Shown: positions 15,192-25,189, counted from the stretch's first letter. The stretch is 64,000 bases of DNA from Rhizobiaceae bacterium (GCA_017644005.1 JAEPMJ010000002.1:310001-374000), one strand, 5' to 3'. Made by a program: numbers and translations. Notes: generated from the letters alone by a model not told the origin.

Positions 15192-18100
15192 ATGTCCGAA
15201 ATCGACAGTTCGGCGAATGCGCAGAATGGCCTGACTGCGCTCTTCATCCGTCGTCCGGTCCTGGCTTTTGTCATCAACACGCTGATTGCCGTCGCCGGCC
15301 TAGCGGCATTCTTCGGCGTCGAGATACGCGAGTTGCCCGACGTTGACCGCCCGGTTATTACGGTGCGCGCTGACTATCCCGGCGCCTCGGCAGAATCGAT
15401 CGACCGCGAGGTAACCGCGATACTCGAGGGCGCGGTGTCGCGCGTTTCCGGCGTCAAATCCATCTCGTCCAGTTCGTCCTTCGGTTCCAGCCGCGTGACG
15501 GTCGAGTTTGGCGATTCCGCAGATCTGGACACGGCTGCGTCCGATATGCGCGATGCGGTCGGTCGCATCGCCAACCAGCTTCCCGACGGCATCGAGACCC
15601 CGCGCATCATCAAGGCCGATGCCGACGCGCAGGCCGTCGTTCGGCTTGCAGTGACCTCCGACCGTATGAGCGTGCAGGATATGACGGTCCTGGTGGAAGA
15701 TCAGATCGTCGATAGTTTTGCCGCGGTGCCCGGCGTAGCCGACGTTCAGGTCTATGGTGATCGCGACAAGGTATTTCGCATCGACATCAACCAGGCAAAG
15801 CTCGCAAGCCTCGGGCTGACGATTGCGGATGTGCGCGGCGCATTGAGTTCGATGTCTTTTGATGCCCCGGCAGGCTCGCTGACCAGCAGCACCCAAGACC
15901 TGATTGTCCGCGCTACGGCCACGGTGACCACGCCGGAGGAGTTCGAAAACCTCATCATCAGCCGGCGCGTCCGTCTCGGCGACATCGCTACGGTGACGCT
16001 CGGAGCGGACCTCAACGAAAGTCAGTTGCGTGCAAACGGGCAGACCGGAATCGGCCTTGGTATCGTGCGCCAGGCGCAATCCAACACGCTGGAGATTTCA
16101 AAGGGCGTGCACGCCGCTGCCGAGGAGGTTCAGAAACGGCTTCCGGAGGGTATGACAATCCGCGTCACCAGTGACGATGCCACCTTCATCAACGGCGCAA
16201 TTCACGAGGTCGAGATCGCGCTCGCAATTTCGGTGACCGTGGTTCTCCTGGTCATTTTCATGTTCCTGCTGGACTTTCGCGCAACCATCATCCCCGGCGT
16301 AGCCATTCCAGTGGCACTGATCGGTACTGTTGCTGCCATCTATCTCGTCGGCTTCTCGATCAATATTCTGACCTTGCTGGCGCTCGTTCTGGCAACGGGC
16401 ATTGTAGTCGACGACGCTATCGTCGTGCTCGAAAATATCGTGCGGCGCCGCAATGAAGGCATGGGCCCCCGCGCCGCCGCCGTGCTTGGTGCGAAGGAGG
16501 TCTTTTTTGCCGTCATCGCCACCACCGTGACGCTGATGGCGGTGTTTATCCCGCTGTCGTTCCTGCCCGGCCAGACAGGCGGCCTGTTTCGCGAGTTCGG
16601 TTTCGTGCTGGCAATCGCCGTGTTTCTGTCGTCAGTGGTCGCGCTTTCCCTATGCCCCATGCTGGCATCGCGCTTTCTGGCGTCGGGGCACGATATCCGG
16701 CATGGCAATGGCGGCGCCATCGCCAGCGCCGGCCGCTTCATGGCCAATATCTACCGTCGCCTCTTGACCGCAAGCCTGAATGCGCCGCTCGTCGTTCTCG
16801 TAGTCACCGGGCTGCTTCTGCTGCTTGCATCAGCCCTCTTCCCTACAATCCAGCGCGAACTGACCCCGCGCGAGGATCGCTCGGTGGCATTCATGCGGGT
16901 TTCGGCACCACAAGGTGTGAGCCTCGACTATTTTTCGCAACGAATGCGCGAAATCGAACTGCTGATCGAGCCATTCCGCGAGACGGGCGAGATCACCAAC
17001 ACTTTTGCCATGGCCGGGCGCGGATCTCAAAACAGCGGCTTCGTGGTGATGACGCTGGCGCCCTGGGAGGAGCGCGAGCGGAACCAGCAGGAGATACTGG
17101 CAGACATCCAGTCGCGGGTGGGCGCGGTGCCAGGCGTCCGGGCATTCGCGTTCCAGCCCAACAGCCTGGGTATTCGCGGCGCGGGCAATGGTCTTTCCTT
17201 CGCCGTGGTCGGCAACAACTATGCAGATCTCGGCGAAGCCGCCGCAAAGATTGTCGCTGAGATGGAAAACGACCCGCTGTTCAGCCAGCCCCGACTTGCC
17301 AGCGAGCCGACGCAACCGCAGCTTTCCGTATCCATCGACCGCGAACGCGCTTCCGAAATCGGTATCGACATCGCCGGGTTGTCGGAAGCCATGCAGGCCA
17401 TGCTCGACGGGCGCCAGGTCGGAACGGTTTTTGTCAACGACCGAAGCTTCGCGGTGAAACTCGTTTCCACCACCAACCCGATCAACGACCCTACCGATCT
17501 GGAAAACATCTTCCTCAAAACCGGAGACGGCCGTTTTGTACCGGTCTCCACCATCGCTACGTTGAAGGAACAGGCGGTACCGCCGTCTCTCAACCGCGAG
17601 CAGCAGATGCGCTCGGTCGCAATGTCATCCTCGCTGAGCGAGGGAACAGCGCTTGGAGAAGCCTATCGGCGCGTACTCGACATCGCCGAACCGCATCTGC
17701 CGGCCGGGGCGCGCATCATCCCGCTCGGGGAAGCGGCGACCCTGGGCGAAACATCGAGTTCGATGGGCACGATCTTCGGCTTCGCGATCATCATCATCCT
17801 GCTTGTCCTTGCGGCGCAGTTCGAAAGTTTCGTTTCCGCGCTGATCATCATGGCGACTGTGCCGCTGGGGCTTGCCTGCGCGGTCTTCGCGCTGTTGCTG
17901 ACGGGAAGCAGCCTTAACGTCTATAGCCAGATCGGCCTCGTCCTGCTGGTCGGCATCATGGCCAAAAATGGTATTCTGATCGTGGAATTCGCCAACCAGC
18001 TTCGCGACCGGGGCCTGGATGTGCGTGAGGCAATCGAGCAGGCAGCCAATGTCCGCCTGCGCCCGGTCGCGATGACCATGATCTGCACCGTTATCGGAGG

Positions 18101-18326
18101 CCTGCCACTGGTACTGGCCAGCGGCGCGGGGGCAGAGGCCCGCATTGCACTCGGGTGGGTGATTGTCGGCGGACTCGGACTGTCGACCGTATCGACTCTG
18201 ATTCTGACACCGGTCGCCTATCTGCTTCTTGGCCGCTTTGTAACGCCGAAATCGCACGAGGATGCCCGTCTCTACCGAGAACTGGACGAAGCTGCAGCAA
18301 AGAGTGCCGCCACGCCGGCTAAGTAG
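15192..18326 (+). CDS. RND multidrug/solute efflux pump (HAE1-type)
   Basis: A 1044-residue inner-membrane proton-driven exporter, of normal length for AcrB/MexF-like pumps. The N-terminus LFIRRPVLAFVINTLIAVAG is TM1. TM4 holds the proton-relay Asp pair (ATGIVVDDAIVVLENI). The TM2-TM6 block and the repeated half (TM8-TM12, with GILIVEFANQLRDRGLDVRE) are complete, with two large periplasmic loops. It pairs with the adaptor 2 bp upstream. The start at 15192 is one base after the adaptor stop region, and the first 27 codons of the longer frame overlap the adaptor and are rejected. The substrate cannot be told from sequence; the C-terminal tail is Ala/Lys-rich and short. Confidence 0.95.
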   Translation: MSEIDSSANAQNGLTALFIRRPVLAFVINTLIAVAGLAAFFGVEIRELPDVDRPVITVRADYPGASAESIDREVTAILEGAVSRVSGVKSISSSSSFGSSRVTVEFGDSADLDTAASDMRDAVGRIANQLPDGIETPRIIKADADAQAVVRLAVTSDRMSVQDMTVLVEDQIVDSFAAVPGVADVQVYGDRDKVFRIDINQAKLASLGLTIADVRGALSSMSFDAPAGSLTSSTQDLIVRATATVTTPEEFENLIISRRVRLGDIATVTLGADLNESQLRANGQTGIGLGIVRQAQSNTLEISKGVHAAAEEVQKRLPEGMTIRVTSDDATFINGAIHEVEIALAISVTVVLLVIFMFLLDFRATIIPGVAIPVALIGTVAAIYLVGFSINILTLLALVLATGIVVDDAIVVLENIVRRRNEGMGPRAAAVLGAKEVFFAVIATTVTLMAVFIPLSFLPGQTGGLFREFGFVLAIAVFLSSVVALSLCPMLASRFLASGHDIRHGNGGAIASAGRFMANIYRRLLTASLNAPLVVLVVTGLLLLLASALFPTIQRELTPREDRSVAFMRVSAPQGVSLDYFSQRMREIELLIEPFRETGEITNTFAMAGRGSQNSGFVVMTLAPWEERERNQQEILADIQSRVGAVPGVRAFAFQPNSLGIRGAGNGLSFAVVGNNYADLGEAAAKIVAEMENDPLFSQPRLASEPTQPQLSVSIDRERASEIGIDIAGLSEAMQAMLDGRQVGTVFVNDRSFAVKLVSTTNPINDPTDLENIFLKTGDGRFVPVSTIATLKEQAVPPSLNREQQMRSVAMSSSLSEGTALGEAYRRVLDIAEPHLPAGARIIPLGEAATLGETSSSMGTIFGFAIIIILLVLAAQFESFVSALIIMATVPLGLACAVFALLLTGSSLNVYSQIGLVLLVGIMAKNGILIVEFANQLRDRGLDVREAIEQAANVRLRPVAMTMICTVIGGLPLVLASGAGAEARIALGWVIVGGLGLSTVSTLILTPVAYLLLGRFVTPKSHEDARLYRELDEAAAKSAATPAK

Positions 18327-18353
18327 TTAAGCAGATCTATGCAGATCCATAGC

Positions 18354-18384
18354 AAAAAGGACCGCACGGTTTCCCGCGCGGCCC
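18354..18384 (-). terminator. Strong Rho-independent terminator of cluster A
   Basis: On the minus strand an 11-bp GC-rich stem (18374-18384 with 18359-18369, two G-U pairs) closes a GAAA tetraloop and is followed by U5 (18358-18354). It lies 23 bp beyond the stop of the binding-protein gene and ends the leftward cluster A transcript. It also faces the 3' end of the RND pump gene. Confidence 0.92.
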
Positions 18385-18406
18385 TCATATCTGTGGTGGC
18401 TAGCCG

Positions 18407-19582
18407 CTACTGGCTCTGGGTCGGGTCTATTCGGGCAACCTCGACCCATTTCCCGCCTTCGATCTTCGAGATCACGATCAACTCACCACCCTGGTGGTCG
18501 GCGCCGACATCGACCGGCACATTGTTGATCACATCCTCATATTTCAGGCCTTCCATCGCCGTGCGGAAGCTCTCCGATGTCAGGTCCTGGCCAGCCGCCT
18601 CAAGCGCCATCACCAGCGTCTTCGCCGCGCTGTAGCCGAGCTGTGCCGCAGTATCGGCGGGGGTACCGGCATAGGCTTCGAACGATTCAGCCCATTCCTT
18701 CACTTCCGGCACATCGAGGCGGTCTTCGAAGTCGACCCAGCCGGCTGCCGCGTAGTAGCCCTCGGTGACACCACCGGGAACCTTCGCTACCGCGGTGTTA
18801 AAACCAGCCGACGATCCGATGAAGGTCACATCGGTCCAGCCGAGTTTCTTGGCGGTTCCGTAGGCAACGATCGTCTGGCGTACGCCAATAGCCGTGGCCA
18901 CGATGTCGCAGCCCGAGGCCTGCAGCTTCTGGATCGAACCGACAAAGTCCTGCTCGTCCGGCTTGTGCGTCGTCTCGTCGGCCCAGGTCAGCCCCAGCGC
19001 CTCGGCTTCGTCCTTCGCGCCCTGCTGGATTTCAAGGCCGAAATCCGACGGGATGTACATGGCGCACACTTTCTGCGCGCCTTTCTCCTTGGCGAGATAC
19101 TGAACGCCGGCGCGGAGCTGGTCGTAGTAGGACGAGAAGCCCGCATATTTGTAGGTGATGTCGCCTTCGAGCATCTGGCGGGCGGCTGTCAGCGGGCCGA
19201 CATTCGCCACTTCCTTGGCTTCCATCAGCGGAAATCCGGCAATGTTGTGCGGCGTTCCGAGGTTGAGCACCATCGCGAACACTTTGTCGGAGTTGATCAG
19301 CTTGTTGAAGTTCTGCACCGCCTTCGGCACCTGGTAGCCGTGATCTTCGACCACGAAGCGGATCTTGCGGCCGTGAATGCCGCCGCCCTCGTTGACCTGG
19401 TCGAACAGCTGTTGCGCAGCCTTGATCGCGCCCACATTGAAGGCGGCGAAGATACCCGAAAGGTCGCCGTTGGAGCCGATGACGATTTCGTCGTCGGTAA
19501 CGCCCTGCGTTGCATGCGCGGCGCTCGCCATTCCGGCAGCGAGCCCGAGTGCAAGGAGCGACTTGCCGATAATGTGCTTCAT
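18407..19582 (-). CDS. HAAT ABC transporter periplasmic binding protein (cluster A)
   Basis: A 391-residue type-1 periplasmic binding protein of the LivK/HAAT family (PF13458-type). A Sec signal (MKHIIGKSLLALGLAAGMAS AAHA, cut near residue 25) precedes DDEIVIGSNGDLSGIFAAF, the usual start of the mature domain. Two Rossmann-like lobes follow, with GYSAAKTLVMALEAAG near the end. The AGGAGG site lies 7 bases before the ATG. It is the last gene of the leftward cluster and is the ligand-capturing part of the transporter encoded by 21558-25131. The neighbouring acyl-CoA synthetase and dehydrogenases suggest the ligand is a carboxylic acid rather than an amino acid, as known for aromatic- and short-acid-specific HAAT systems. 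Confidence 0.93.
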   Translation of the reverse strand: MKHIIGKSLLALGLAAGMASAAHATQGVTDDEIVIGSNGDLSGIFAAFNVGAIKAAQQLFDQVNEGGGIHGRKIRFVVEDHGYQVPKAVQNFNKLINSDKVFAMVLNLGTPHNIAGFPLMEAKEVANVGPLTAARQMLEGDITYKYAGFSSYYDQLRAGVQYLAKEKGAQKVCAMYIPSDFGLEIQQGAKDEAEALGLTWADETTHKPDEQDFVGSIQKLQASGCDIVATAIGVRQTIVAYGTAKKLGWTDVTFIGSSAGFNTAVAKVPGGVTEGYYAAAGWVDFEDRLDVPEVKEWAESFEAYAGTPADTAAQLGYSAAKTLVMALEAAGQDLTSESFRTAMEGLKYEDVINNVPVDVGADHQGGELIVISKIEGGKWVEVARIDPTQSQ

Positions 19583-19620
19583 GTCAGTTCCTCCTGGTTA
19601 CGTTGCAAGGTGTAGGGCGA

Positions 19621-21513
19621 TCAGCCATACATCTCGTCGATCAGCTTCCTGTGTTTCTTCTCTACGAAGCTGCGTTTCAGCTTCATCGTGGCTGTCAGTT
19701 CCTCATCTTCAGCGGTCAACAGCACATCGATCAAGCGGAAATCCTTGATTTGTTCGACCCGGGCAAACTCCCGGTTTGTTTCCTCCACCACGCCGGCAAT
19801 AAGATCGCGCACCTCCTTTGCGGCGCAAAGAGACTTGAAGTTATTGAACGGTACGCGCTTGTCTTGCGCAAATTTCTCGACATTCTCCTGGTCGATCATC
19901 ACCAGACAGGTCAGATATTTGCGCTGGTCGCCAATGATGACCGCATCGGAAATGAAGGGCGAGAATTTGAGCCGGTTTTCGATTTCAGCCGGCGTGATGT
20001 TCTTGCCGCCCGCGGTGATTATGATGTCTTTCGCGCGCCCGGTAATGAACATAAAGCCTTCATTGTCGATGTGCCCGACATCGCCGGTGTGCAGCCAGCC
20101 ATCCTCGTCGATTGTCTCGGCCGTCTTGTCCGGTTTGTTCCAGTACCCCTGAAATACGTTCGGTCCCCGGTACTGAATTTCGCCATCTGCCGCAAAACGT
20201 ACCTCGCCGCCGGGCACCACCTTTCCGATGCTGCCGGTCTTGTTGTCTTCCATCAGATTGACGGAGATCACGCCCGAGCTTTCGGTCATCCCGTAGCCCT
20301 CGAGCACGGTGATACCCACGGCCTTGTACCATTTCAGCAGCGCCGGCGAGATCGGGGCGGCGCCAGTGGTGCCGCGCCGCAGCCGGTCGAAGCCCAGCAG
20401 CCGACGCATGCCATGAAGCACCGTAAAATCCCAGAACCTGTATGCAAGCTGGGTCAAGGCGGGAACCGGCTCCCCATTGTCCAGCGCCTCGCACCGTTTC
20501 ATCCCGGCGGCAATGGCGCGCCGGTAGGCCCATTTGCCGATCGGCGTCGCTTCCTCGGCCATGATCGTCACGCGGGAGTAGACCTTCTCCCAGACGCGCG
20601 GCACCGCGGTGAAGATATGCGGGCTCACCTCCCGCACGTTGTCGAAAACCGTTTCGGGGCTTTCCGCAAAGTTCACCACCGAACCGTGGCCGACCGGGAC
20701 GAACACCGAAATGAGGCGCTCGAGAATATGGCACAAGGGCAGGAAACAGACCTGTTCGTCGGTTTCTTTGACCGGCAGTGTCAGAGATGCGCCGATGATC
20801 GAAGAGATGATATTGGACTGGCTGATCATCGCGCCTTTTGGCGGCCCGGTAGTGCCGGACGTGTACACCAGGATGGCGGTGTCGTCGGGCTGCGAACGCG
20901 CGATCTCTTCCTCAAAACGCTTCGGATTGTCCTTCAGGAACTCCCGCCCGATCCGGTACAGATCGTCGATGAAGATTACACGGTCGTCTTCGAAACCGTG
21001 CAGGCCGTCGCGGTCATAGACGATGACCTTGGTCAGTCCGGGCATTTCGCCGGCGACCGACAGATATTTGTCAAGTTGCTCGTCATTTTCGACGAACAGG
21101 AAGCGGCTGTCGGAATCGTTGACGAGATATTTGAGCTGCGCAGCAGCATCGGTCGCATATACGCCTGATACGATTCCGCCCACCGACTGCGCGCCAAGAT
21201 CGGTGTAGATCCACTCCTTGTTGTCCTCAGACAGGATGGAAATCACTTCGCCGCGCTTCAGCCCAAGCGAAAGCAGGCCGAGCCCGATGAGACGCGCATG
21301 TTCGTAAAAATCCGTCCACGAATAGGCGAGCCATATGCCAAGGTCCTTTTCGCGATGCGCTATCTTGGCGGCGTATTTCTCGCAGTTCTGGCGAAACAGC
21401 TTCGGCAGCGTATCGCAACCGTCGAAATAGAACGGACCGCGGCCGCCGACCTCCGCATTGAAGCTGTGGCCGTCTACCGTTTGTTGTTGAGGCAGTTTTC
21501 CCGCAATGGTCAT
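19621..21513 (-). CDS. AMP-forming acyl-CoA synthetase (cluster A)
   Basis: A 630-residue ANL-superfamily ligase, of long-chain (FACL/FAA1-like) length. The phosphate-binding loop ILVYTSGTTGPPKGAM lies near residue 215, followed by the adenine motif YGMTESSG (about 400) and the hinge/Asp motif LHTGDVGHIDNEGF and GRAKDIIITAGGKNITP (about 470-500). It activates a carboxylate to its acyl-CoA using ATP. A GAGGAG site precedes the ATG. It sits between the transporter ATPase gene and the binding-protein gene, so the imported acid is probably its substrate. A paralogue with similar context is at 57580-59556. Confidence 0.93.
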   Translation of the reverse strand: MTIAGKLPQQQTVDGHSFNAEVGGRGPFYFDGCDTLPKLFRQNCEKYAAKIAHREKDLGIWLAYSWTDFYEHARLIGLGLLSLGLKRGEVISILSEDNKEWIYTDLGAQSVGGIVSGVYATDAAAQLKYLVNDSDSRFLFVENDEQLDKYLSVAGEMPGLTKVIVYDRDGLHGFEDDRVIFIDDLYRIGREFLKDNPKRFEEEIARSQPDDTAILVYTSGTTGPPKGAMISQSNIISSIIGASLTLPVKETDEQVCFLPLCHILERLISVFVPVGHGSVVNFAESPETVFDNVREVSPHIFTAVPRVWEKVYSRVTIMAEEATPIGKWAYRRAIAAGMKRCEALDNGEPVPALTQLAYRFWDFTVLHGMRRLLGFDRLRRGTTGAAPISPALLKWYKAVGITVLEGYGMTESSGVISVNLMEDNKTGSIGKVVPGGEVRFAADGEIQYRGPNVFQGYWNKPDKTAETIDEDGWLHTGDVGHIDNEGFMFITGRAKDIIITAGGKNITPAEIENRLKFSPFISDAVIIGDQRKYLTCLVMIDQENVEKFAQDKRVPFNNFKSLCAAKEVRDLIAGVVEETNREFARVEQIKDFRLIDVLLTAEDEELTATMKLKRSFVEKKHRKLIDEMYG

Positions 21514-21557
21514 AGCGTGCTCCTCACCTTTGCCGGCTGCAATACCGGCAGCGCTCC

Positions 21558-22370
21558 CTATCGCCAGGTCTTCTTCTGTTTCCAGCGCTTCTGGCCACGC
21601 TGCGTTTCTTCCTTGATACCTAAGTAGAATTCCTGCACGTCCTTGGATTCCAGAAGCCGCTGCGCCTCGTCCGCCATCACGATGCGGCCAAGCTCCATTA
21701 CGTAGCCGTAGTCGGCGACGTTGAGCGCCACCATGGCGTTCTGTTCGACCAGCATCATCGTCACGCCCTGCTCCTGGTTGAGCCGGCGTATGATGGCGAA
21801 AATCTCCTTCACCAGTAGGGGCGAAAGGCCCAGGCTGGGTTCATCGAGCAGCATCACGCGGGGCCGCGCCATCAGACCGCGTGCGATGGCGAGCATCTGC
21901 TGCTGTCCGCCTGAGAGCGTGCCCGCCGCCTGGCGCGCCCGCTCCTTGAGGATCGGGAAATAGGAGTAGACCATCTCCTCGTCATCACGCACACCGGCCG
22001 GGTCGGCGCGTGTGTACGCGCCCATTCGCAGGTTTTCTTCCACGGTCAGAAGTGGAAACACCTCGCGCCCTTCCGGAACATGCACGATGCCGGCGCGCAC
22101 CACCTCGTCCGGCTCGGCACCGGCGATATTGCGGCCGTTGTAGAAAATCTCGCCCTTTTCCGGGTTCATGACGCCGGAGATCGTCTTCAGCAGTGTCGTC
22201 TTACCGGCGCCATTGGCGCCGAGCACGGTGACGATCTGGCCCGCGCGCACCTCAAGGCTGGCGCCGCGAATAGCAACGATGGGGCCGTAATAGCTTTCCA
22301 GATTGCGTACTGACAAAACCACGCCAGTTGCCGTCTCGACACTTTCCTTGACCGCGGTTTGCAATATCAT
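21558..22370 (-). CDS. HAAT ABC transporter ATPase, LivF type (cluster A)
   Basis: A 270-residue ATP-binding subunit. Walker A GANGAGKTT lies at about residues 51-59, then the LivF-type HVPEGREVFPLLTVEENLRMG, signature LSGGQQQMLAIARGL, Walker B VMLLDEPSLGLSP and the H-loop region MLVEQNA (Gln replaces the usual His, as is normal for LivF). A basic C-terminal tail (QRGQKRWKQKKTWR) is present, as in the LivF of cluster B. The ATG overlaps the LivG stop (ATGA), giving translational coupling. With LivG it powers the importer at the cytoplasmic face. Confidence 0.94.
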   Translation of the reverse strand: MILQTAVKESVETATGVVLSVRNLESYYGPIVAIRGASLEVRAGQIVTVLGANGAGKTTLLKTISGVMNPEKGEIFYNGRNIAGAEPDEVVRAGIVHVPEGREVFPLLTVEENLRMGAYTRADPAGVRDDEEMVYSYFPILKERARQAAGTLSGGQQQMLAIARGLMARPRVMLLDEPSLGLSPLLVKEIFAIIRRLNQEQGVTMMLVEQNAMVALNVADYGYVMELGRIVMADEAQRLLESKDVQEFYLGIKEETQRGQKRWKQKKTWR

Positions 22371-23152
22371 GCCGGCACCTTTTCGTTCGCCTCGCTGGTA
22401 CCGATATAGGCTTCGATCACCGCCGGGTGGTTCTGCACATCCGGCGGCGTTCCAAGCGCCAGCATCTTGCCGTCGGCGAGCGCCAGCACACGGTCGGAAA
22501 CGGATGCGACCAGATGCATGTCGTGTTCCACCATCAATACGGTGATGCCCATCTGCTTCTTGATATCTTCGACCCAGAAAGCGACATCCTGGGTTTCTTC
22601 GACCGACAGGCCCGAAGCAGGCTCGTCGAGAAGAAGTAATCTGGGCTCGAGCGCTAGTGCGCGGCCCATTTCCACGACCTTGCGGACCCCGTAGGGCAAC
22701 CCCGCGATGTACTTTTCGCGATAGGCCTGCAGGTCGAGGAAATCGATTACCTGTTCGACAGCGTGGCGGTGCTGGCGCTCCTCCTCGCGTACGCCGGGAA
22801 GGAAAAGTGCCTGGCTCACCATATTGCTCTTGCGGTGCCGGTGACGCCCGACCAGCAGGTTCTGCAGAACCGTCGCCTGTTCGAAAAGCTCGATGTTCTG
22901 GAACGTTCGCGCAATGCCGAGCCCGGCAATTTCGTGTGAACCGAGCGACAGGATACTCTTGCCGTCGAAGCGAATATCGCCCTCGGCCGGATCGTAGAAA
23001 CGCGACACCAGGTTGAACAGCGTCGACTTGCCGGCGCCATTCGGCCCGACAATGGCGAACACCTCGCCCTCTTCGACCGAAAACGAAACCTGGTTGACCG
23101 CCACGACGCCGCCGAAGCGCAGCGTCACATTGTCGATCTCGAGAAGGCTCAT
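22367..23152 (-). CDS. HAAT ABC transporter ATPase, LivG type (cluster A)
   Basis: A 261-residue ATP-binding subunit. Walker A GPNGAGKSTLFNLV is at about residues 37-50, followed by IARTFQNIELF (Q-loop region), a degenerate signature LPYGVRKVVEMGRAL that is characteristic of LivG proteins, Walker B RLLLLDEPASGLS and the H-loop VEHDMHLV. It forms the asymmetric ATPase dimer with the LivF subunit encoded next. The gene is coupled by ATGA overlaps at both ends. It resembles the cluster B LivG (56750-57583) in layout but the sequences are diverged, so this is not a recent duplication. Confidence 0.94.
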   Translation of the reverse strand: MSLLEIDNVTLRFGGVVAVNQVSFSVEEGEVFAIVGPNGAGKSTLFNLVSRFYDPAEGDIRFDGKSILSLGSHEIAGLGIARTFQNIELFEQATVLQNLLVGRHRHRKSNMVSQALFLPGVREEERQHRHAVEQVIDFLDLQAYREKYIAGLPYGVRKVVEMGRALALEPRLLLLDEPASGLSVEETQDVAFWVEDIKKQMGITVLMVEHDMHLVASVSDRVLALADGKMLALGTPPDVQNHPAVIEAYIGTSEANEKVPA

Positions 23153-24249
23153 CGCATTCTCTCCGTCTTCAGATAGCTCTTCTGGCGGCGGAACATGTCA
23201 CGCCGGTAAAACGGGAACAGCTGGAAATAGGTACGGATCTTGATCCACCGGCCATAGATGCCCATCGGCTCGAATAGAATGAAGCCGATCAGGATCGCGC
23301 CGAAAATCGCCGTTTCCAGACCCGGGATCGCGATCGAGCTCATGCCCAGTGCGTTGGTCACCATGTCGCGCGAAATCGCGATCGCCTGAGGCAGGATAGC
23401 CACGATCACGGCACCGAAAAACGCGCCGTGGATCGAACCCAACCCGCCGATCACGATCATCAGCAGAAGCTGGATCGAGATGATGATGTTGAATGTCTCA
23501 TTGTTGAAAATACCGGCGAAGTGCCCCATCAGAGCTCCGGCAAGCCCGGTGATGCCCGCTGAGATACCAAATGAGATCGCTTTGGTTTTTGCGACGTTGA
23601 CACCCATCGCGCGCGCCGAGACTTCCGAGTCGCGAACCGCTGCGAACGATCGTCCGAGCGACGAGCGCAGGATGTTGCGGTAGGCAAGAACCACAAGAAC
23701 AGTCACGACCAGCACCAGCCAGTAGAACAGGTCGGGCTGCGCGTAGCGATTGATCGACACGCCGAAAATCTGGATATCAGGTGCGAAAAGGCCGATGACG
23801 CCATTGGTCAGCGGTTCCGCGATAACGATGAGATCGTCGGCGAGGATCGATATCGCCAGCGTGCCGATGGCGAGGTAGATGCCATGCAGGCGTGTGGTTG
23901 GAATAGCGATCAACACACCCGCCAGACCCGCAATCAGGCCGCCGAGCGGAAATGATATGATGAAGGGCAGCCCCAGCTTTTCCTGCAGCAGCACGTTGGC
24001 GTAGCACCCGACGGCCAGAAACGCGGCATGTCCGAGGCTCGCCTGCCCTGTTTGGCCGACCAGGATCATCAGTCCCATGCCGGCGATGGCCCAGATCAGC
24101 ATGTTCGTGGCTTCGCCGATCCAGAAGTCGTCGAACATGAAGGGCACGATCAGCGCCAGCGCCAGGAGCGCCGCATACCACCCCGCCTGCGGTGCATGCC
24201 GGAACAGATTGATGTCGGCGTCGTAGCTTGTTTTGAAAACCGTTCTCAT
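23149..24249 (-). CDS. HAAT ABC transporter permease, LivM type (cluster A)
   Basis: A 366-residue integral membrane permease with about nine hydrophobic segments. The LivM hallmarks are GQTGQASLGHAAFLAVGCYA (about residues 65-85), the EAA-like GRSFAAVRDSEVSARAMGVN loop (about 195) and the conserved GGLGSIHGAFFGAVIVAILP (about 270). The C-terminus FEPMGIYGRWIKIRTYFQLFPFYRR is cytoplasmic. It pairs with LivH to form the translocation pore. It starts 6 bp after the LivH stop and its stop overlaps LivG. Confidence 0.94.
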   Translation of the reverse strand: MRTVFKTSYDADINLFRHAPQAGWYAALLALALIVPFMFDDFWIGEATNMLIWAIAGMGLMILVGQTGQASLGHAAFLAVGCYANVLLQEKLGLPFIISFPLGGLIAGLAGVLIAIPTTRLHGIYLAIGTLAISILADDLIVIAEPLTNGVIGLFAPDIQIFGVSINRYAQPDLFYWLVLVVTVLVVLAYRNILRSSLGRSFAAVRDSEVSARAMGVNVAKTKAISFGISAGITGLAGALMGHFAGIFNNETFNIIISIQLLLMIVIGGLGSIHGAFFGAVIVAILPQAIAISRDMVTNALGMSSIAIPGLETAIFGAILIGFILFEPMGIYGRWIKIRTYFQLFPFYRRDMFRRQKSYLKTERMR

Positions 24250-24255
24250 CGCCGC

Positions 24256-25131
24256 TTAGACCTTTTTCGAATGGACTTGGGCAAGAATGCCGTGCGGTCT
24301 GAATACGAGGATGAGGAATAGCAGCAGGTAGGGCATGACCTGCGAATAGCCGGCAGCGATGTAGCGCGCGGAAAACGGCTCGATCAGCCCTACGATCAGT
24401 CCGCCAAGCAACGCGCCGGGCAGCGATCCGAAACCGCCGATCACGGCAGCCGCGAAAGCCTTGATGCCGAGCAGACCGATTGAAGGTTCGATCGAACCTT
24501 TCGAAGCAAACAGGATACCGGCGACAGCCGCGACCGCTCCGGCCAGCGCCCAGATGAGCGAATTCAGCCGTTTGACCGGAATTCCCATGTAATATGCCGC
24601 CAGCTGGTTCTGCGACGACGCCTGCATCGCGACGCCCAGCCGGGTTCTGTTGAAGTAGAAATAGAGCAGCAGTGTCAGCACCACTGTAACGAGAATGACC
24701 GTCACCTCGTCCATGCCGAGCACAAGGCCGCCGAAACGGAGTTCCTTGCCGGCAAGGGGCGATTCCAGCGACACCGGTTCGTGTCCCCAGATCAGGCCTG
24801 CAAAGAAGCGCAGCACGAAGCCGAGCGCGATCGTCAGAATGACCACCGCAACCTGCGGCTGACCGAACATTTTTCGCAGAACCAGTGTTTCGAGCGTGTA
24901 CCCGAATGCGCCCATGATCAGGATTGCGATTGGCACCGATATCCAGAACGGCAGACCCAGAAATTCGGCGTTGGTCAGCCCCAGGCAGACAAATGCACCG
25001 AGCATCATGAAGTCGCCCTGGGCGAAATTCACCTGCTCGGTGGCCTTGTAGATGAGCACGAAGCCGAGCGCGATCAGGCCGTAAATACAGCCATTCGCTA
25101 GGCCGCTGACGACAAGCTGCAAGACGTCCAA
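24256..25131 (-). CDS. HAAT ABC transporter permease, LivH type, TTG start (cluster A)
   Basis: A 291-residue permease. LVVSGLANGCIYGLIALGFV begins the first membrane span, followed by QVNFAQGDFMMLGAF, the EAA loop region (FNRTRLGVAMQASSQNQLAA) and GGFGSLPGALLGGLIVGLIE, all LivH landmarks. The frame is open 90 codons upstream, but that part is Arg-rich and overlaps the MDR gene in antisense-like sequence. The TTG at 25131-25129 lies 8 bases after GGGAGGAG and gives LDVLQLVVSGLANG, the normal LivH N-terminus, so I place the start there. A structured leader lies just upstream (25190-25221). Confidence 0.9.
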   Translation of the reverse strand: MDVLQLVVSGLANGCIYGLIALGFVLIYKATEQVNFAQGDFMMLGAFVCLGLTNAEFLGLPFWISVPIAILIMGAFGYTLETLVLRKMFGQPQVAVVILTIALGFVLRFFAGLIWGHEPVSLESPLAGKELRFGGLVLGMDEVTVILVTVVLTLLLYFYFNRTRLGVAMQASSQNQLAAYYMGIPVKRLNSLIWALAGAVAAVAGILFASKGSIEPSIGLLGIKAFAAAVIGGFGSLPGALLGGLIVGLIEPFSARYIAAGYSQVMPYLLLFLILVFRPHGILAQVHSKKV

Positions 25132-25189
25132 CGTCTCTCCTCCCTGTGTGCCGCGCGATCTGCGTCGCGCTGGCATTGAAACTCTATAC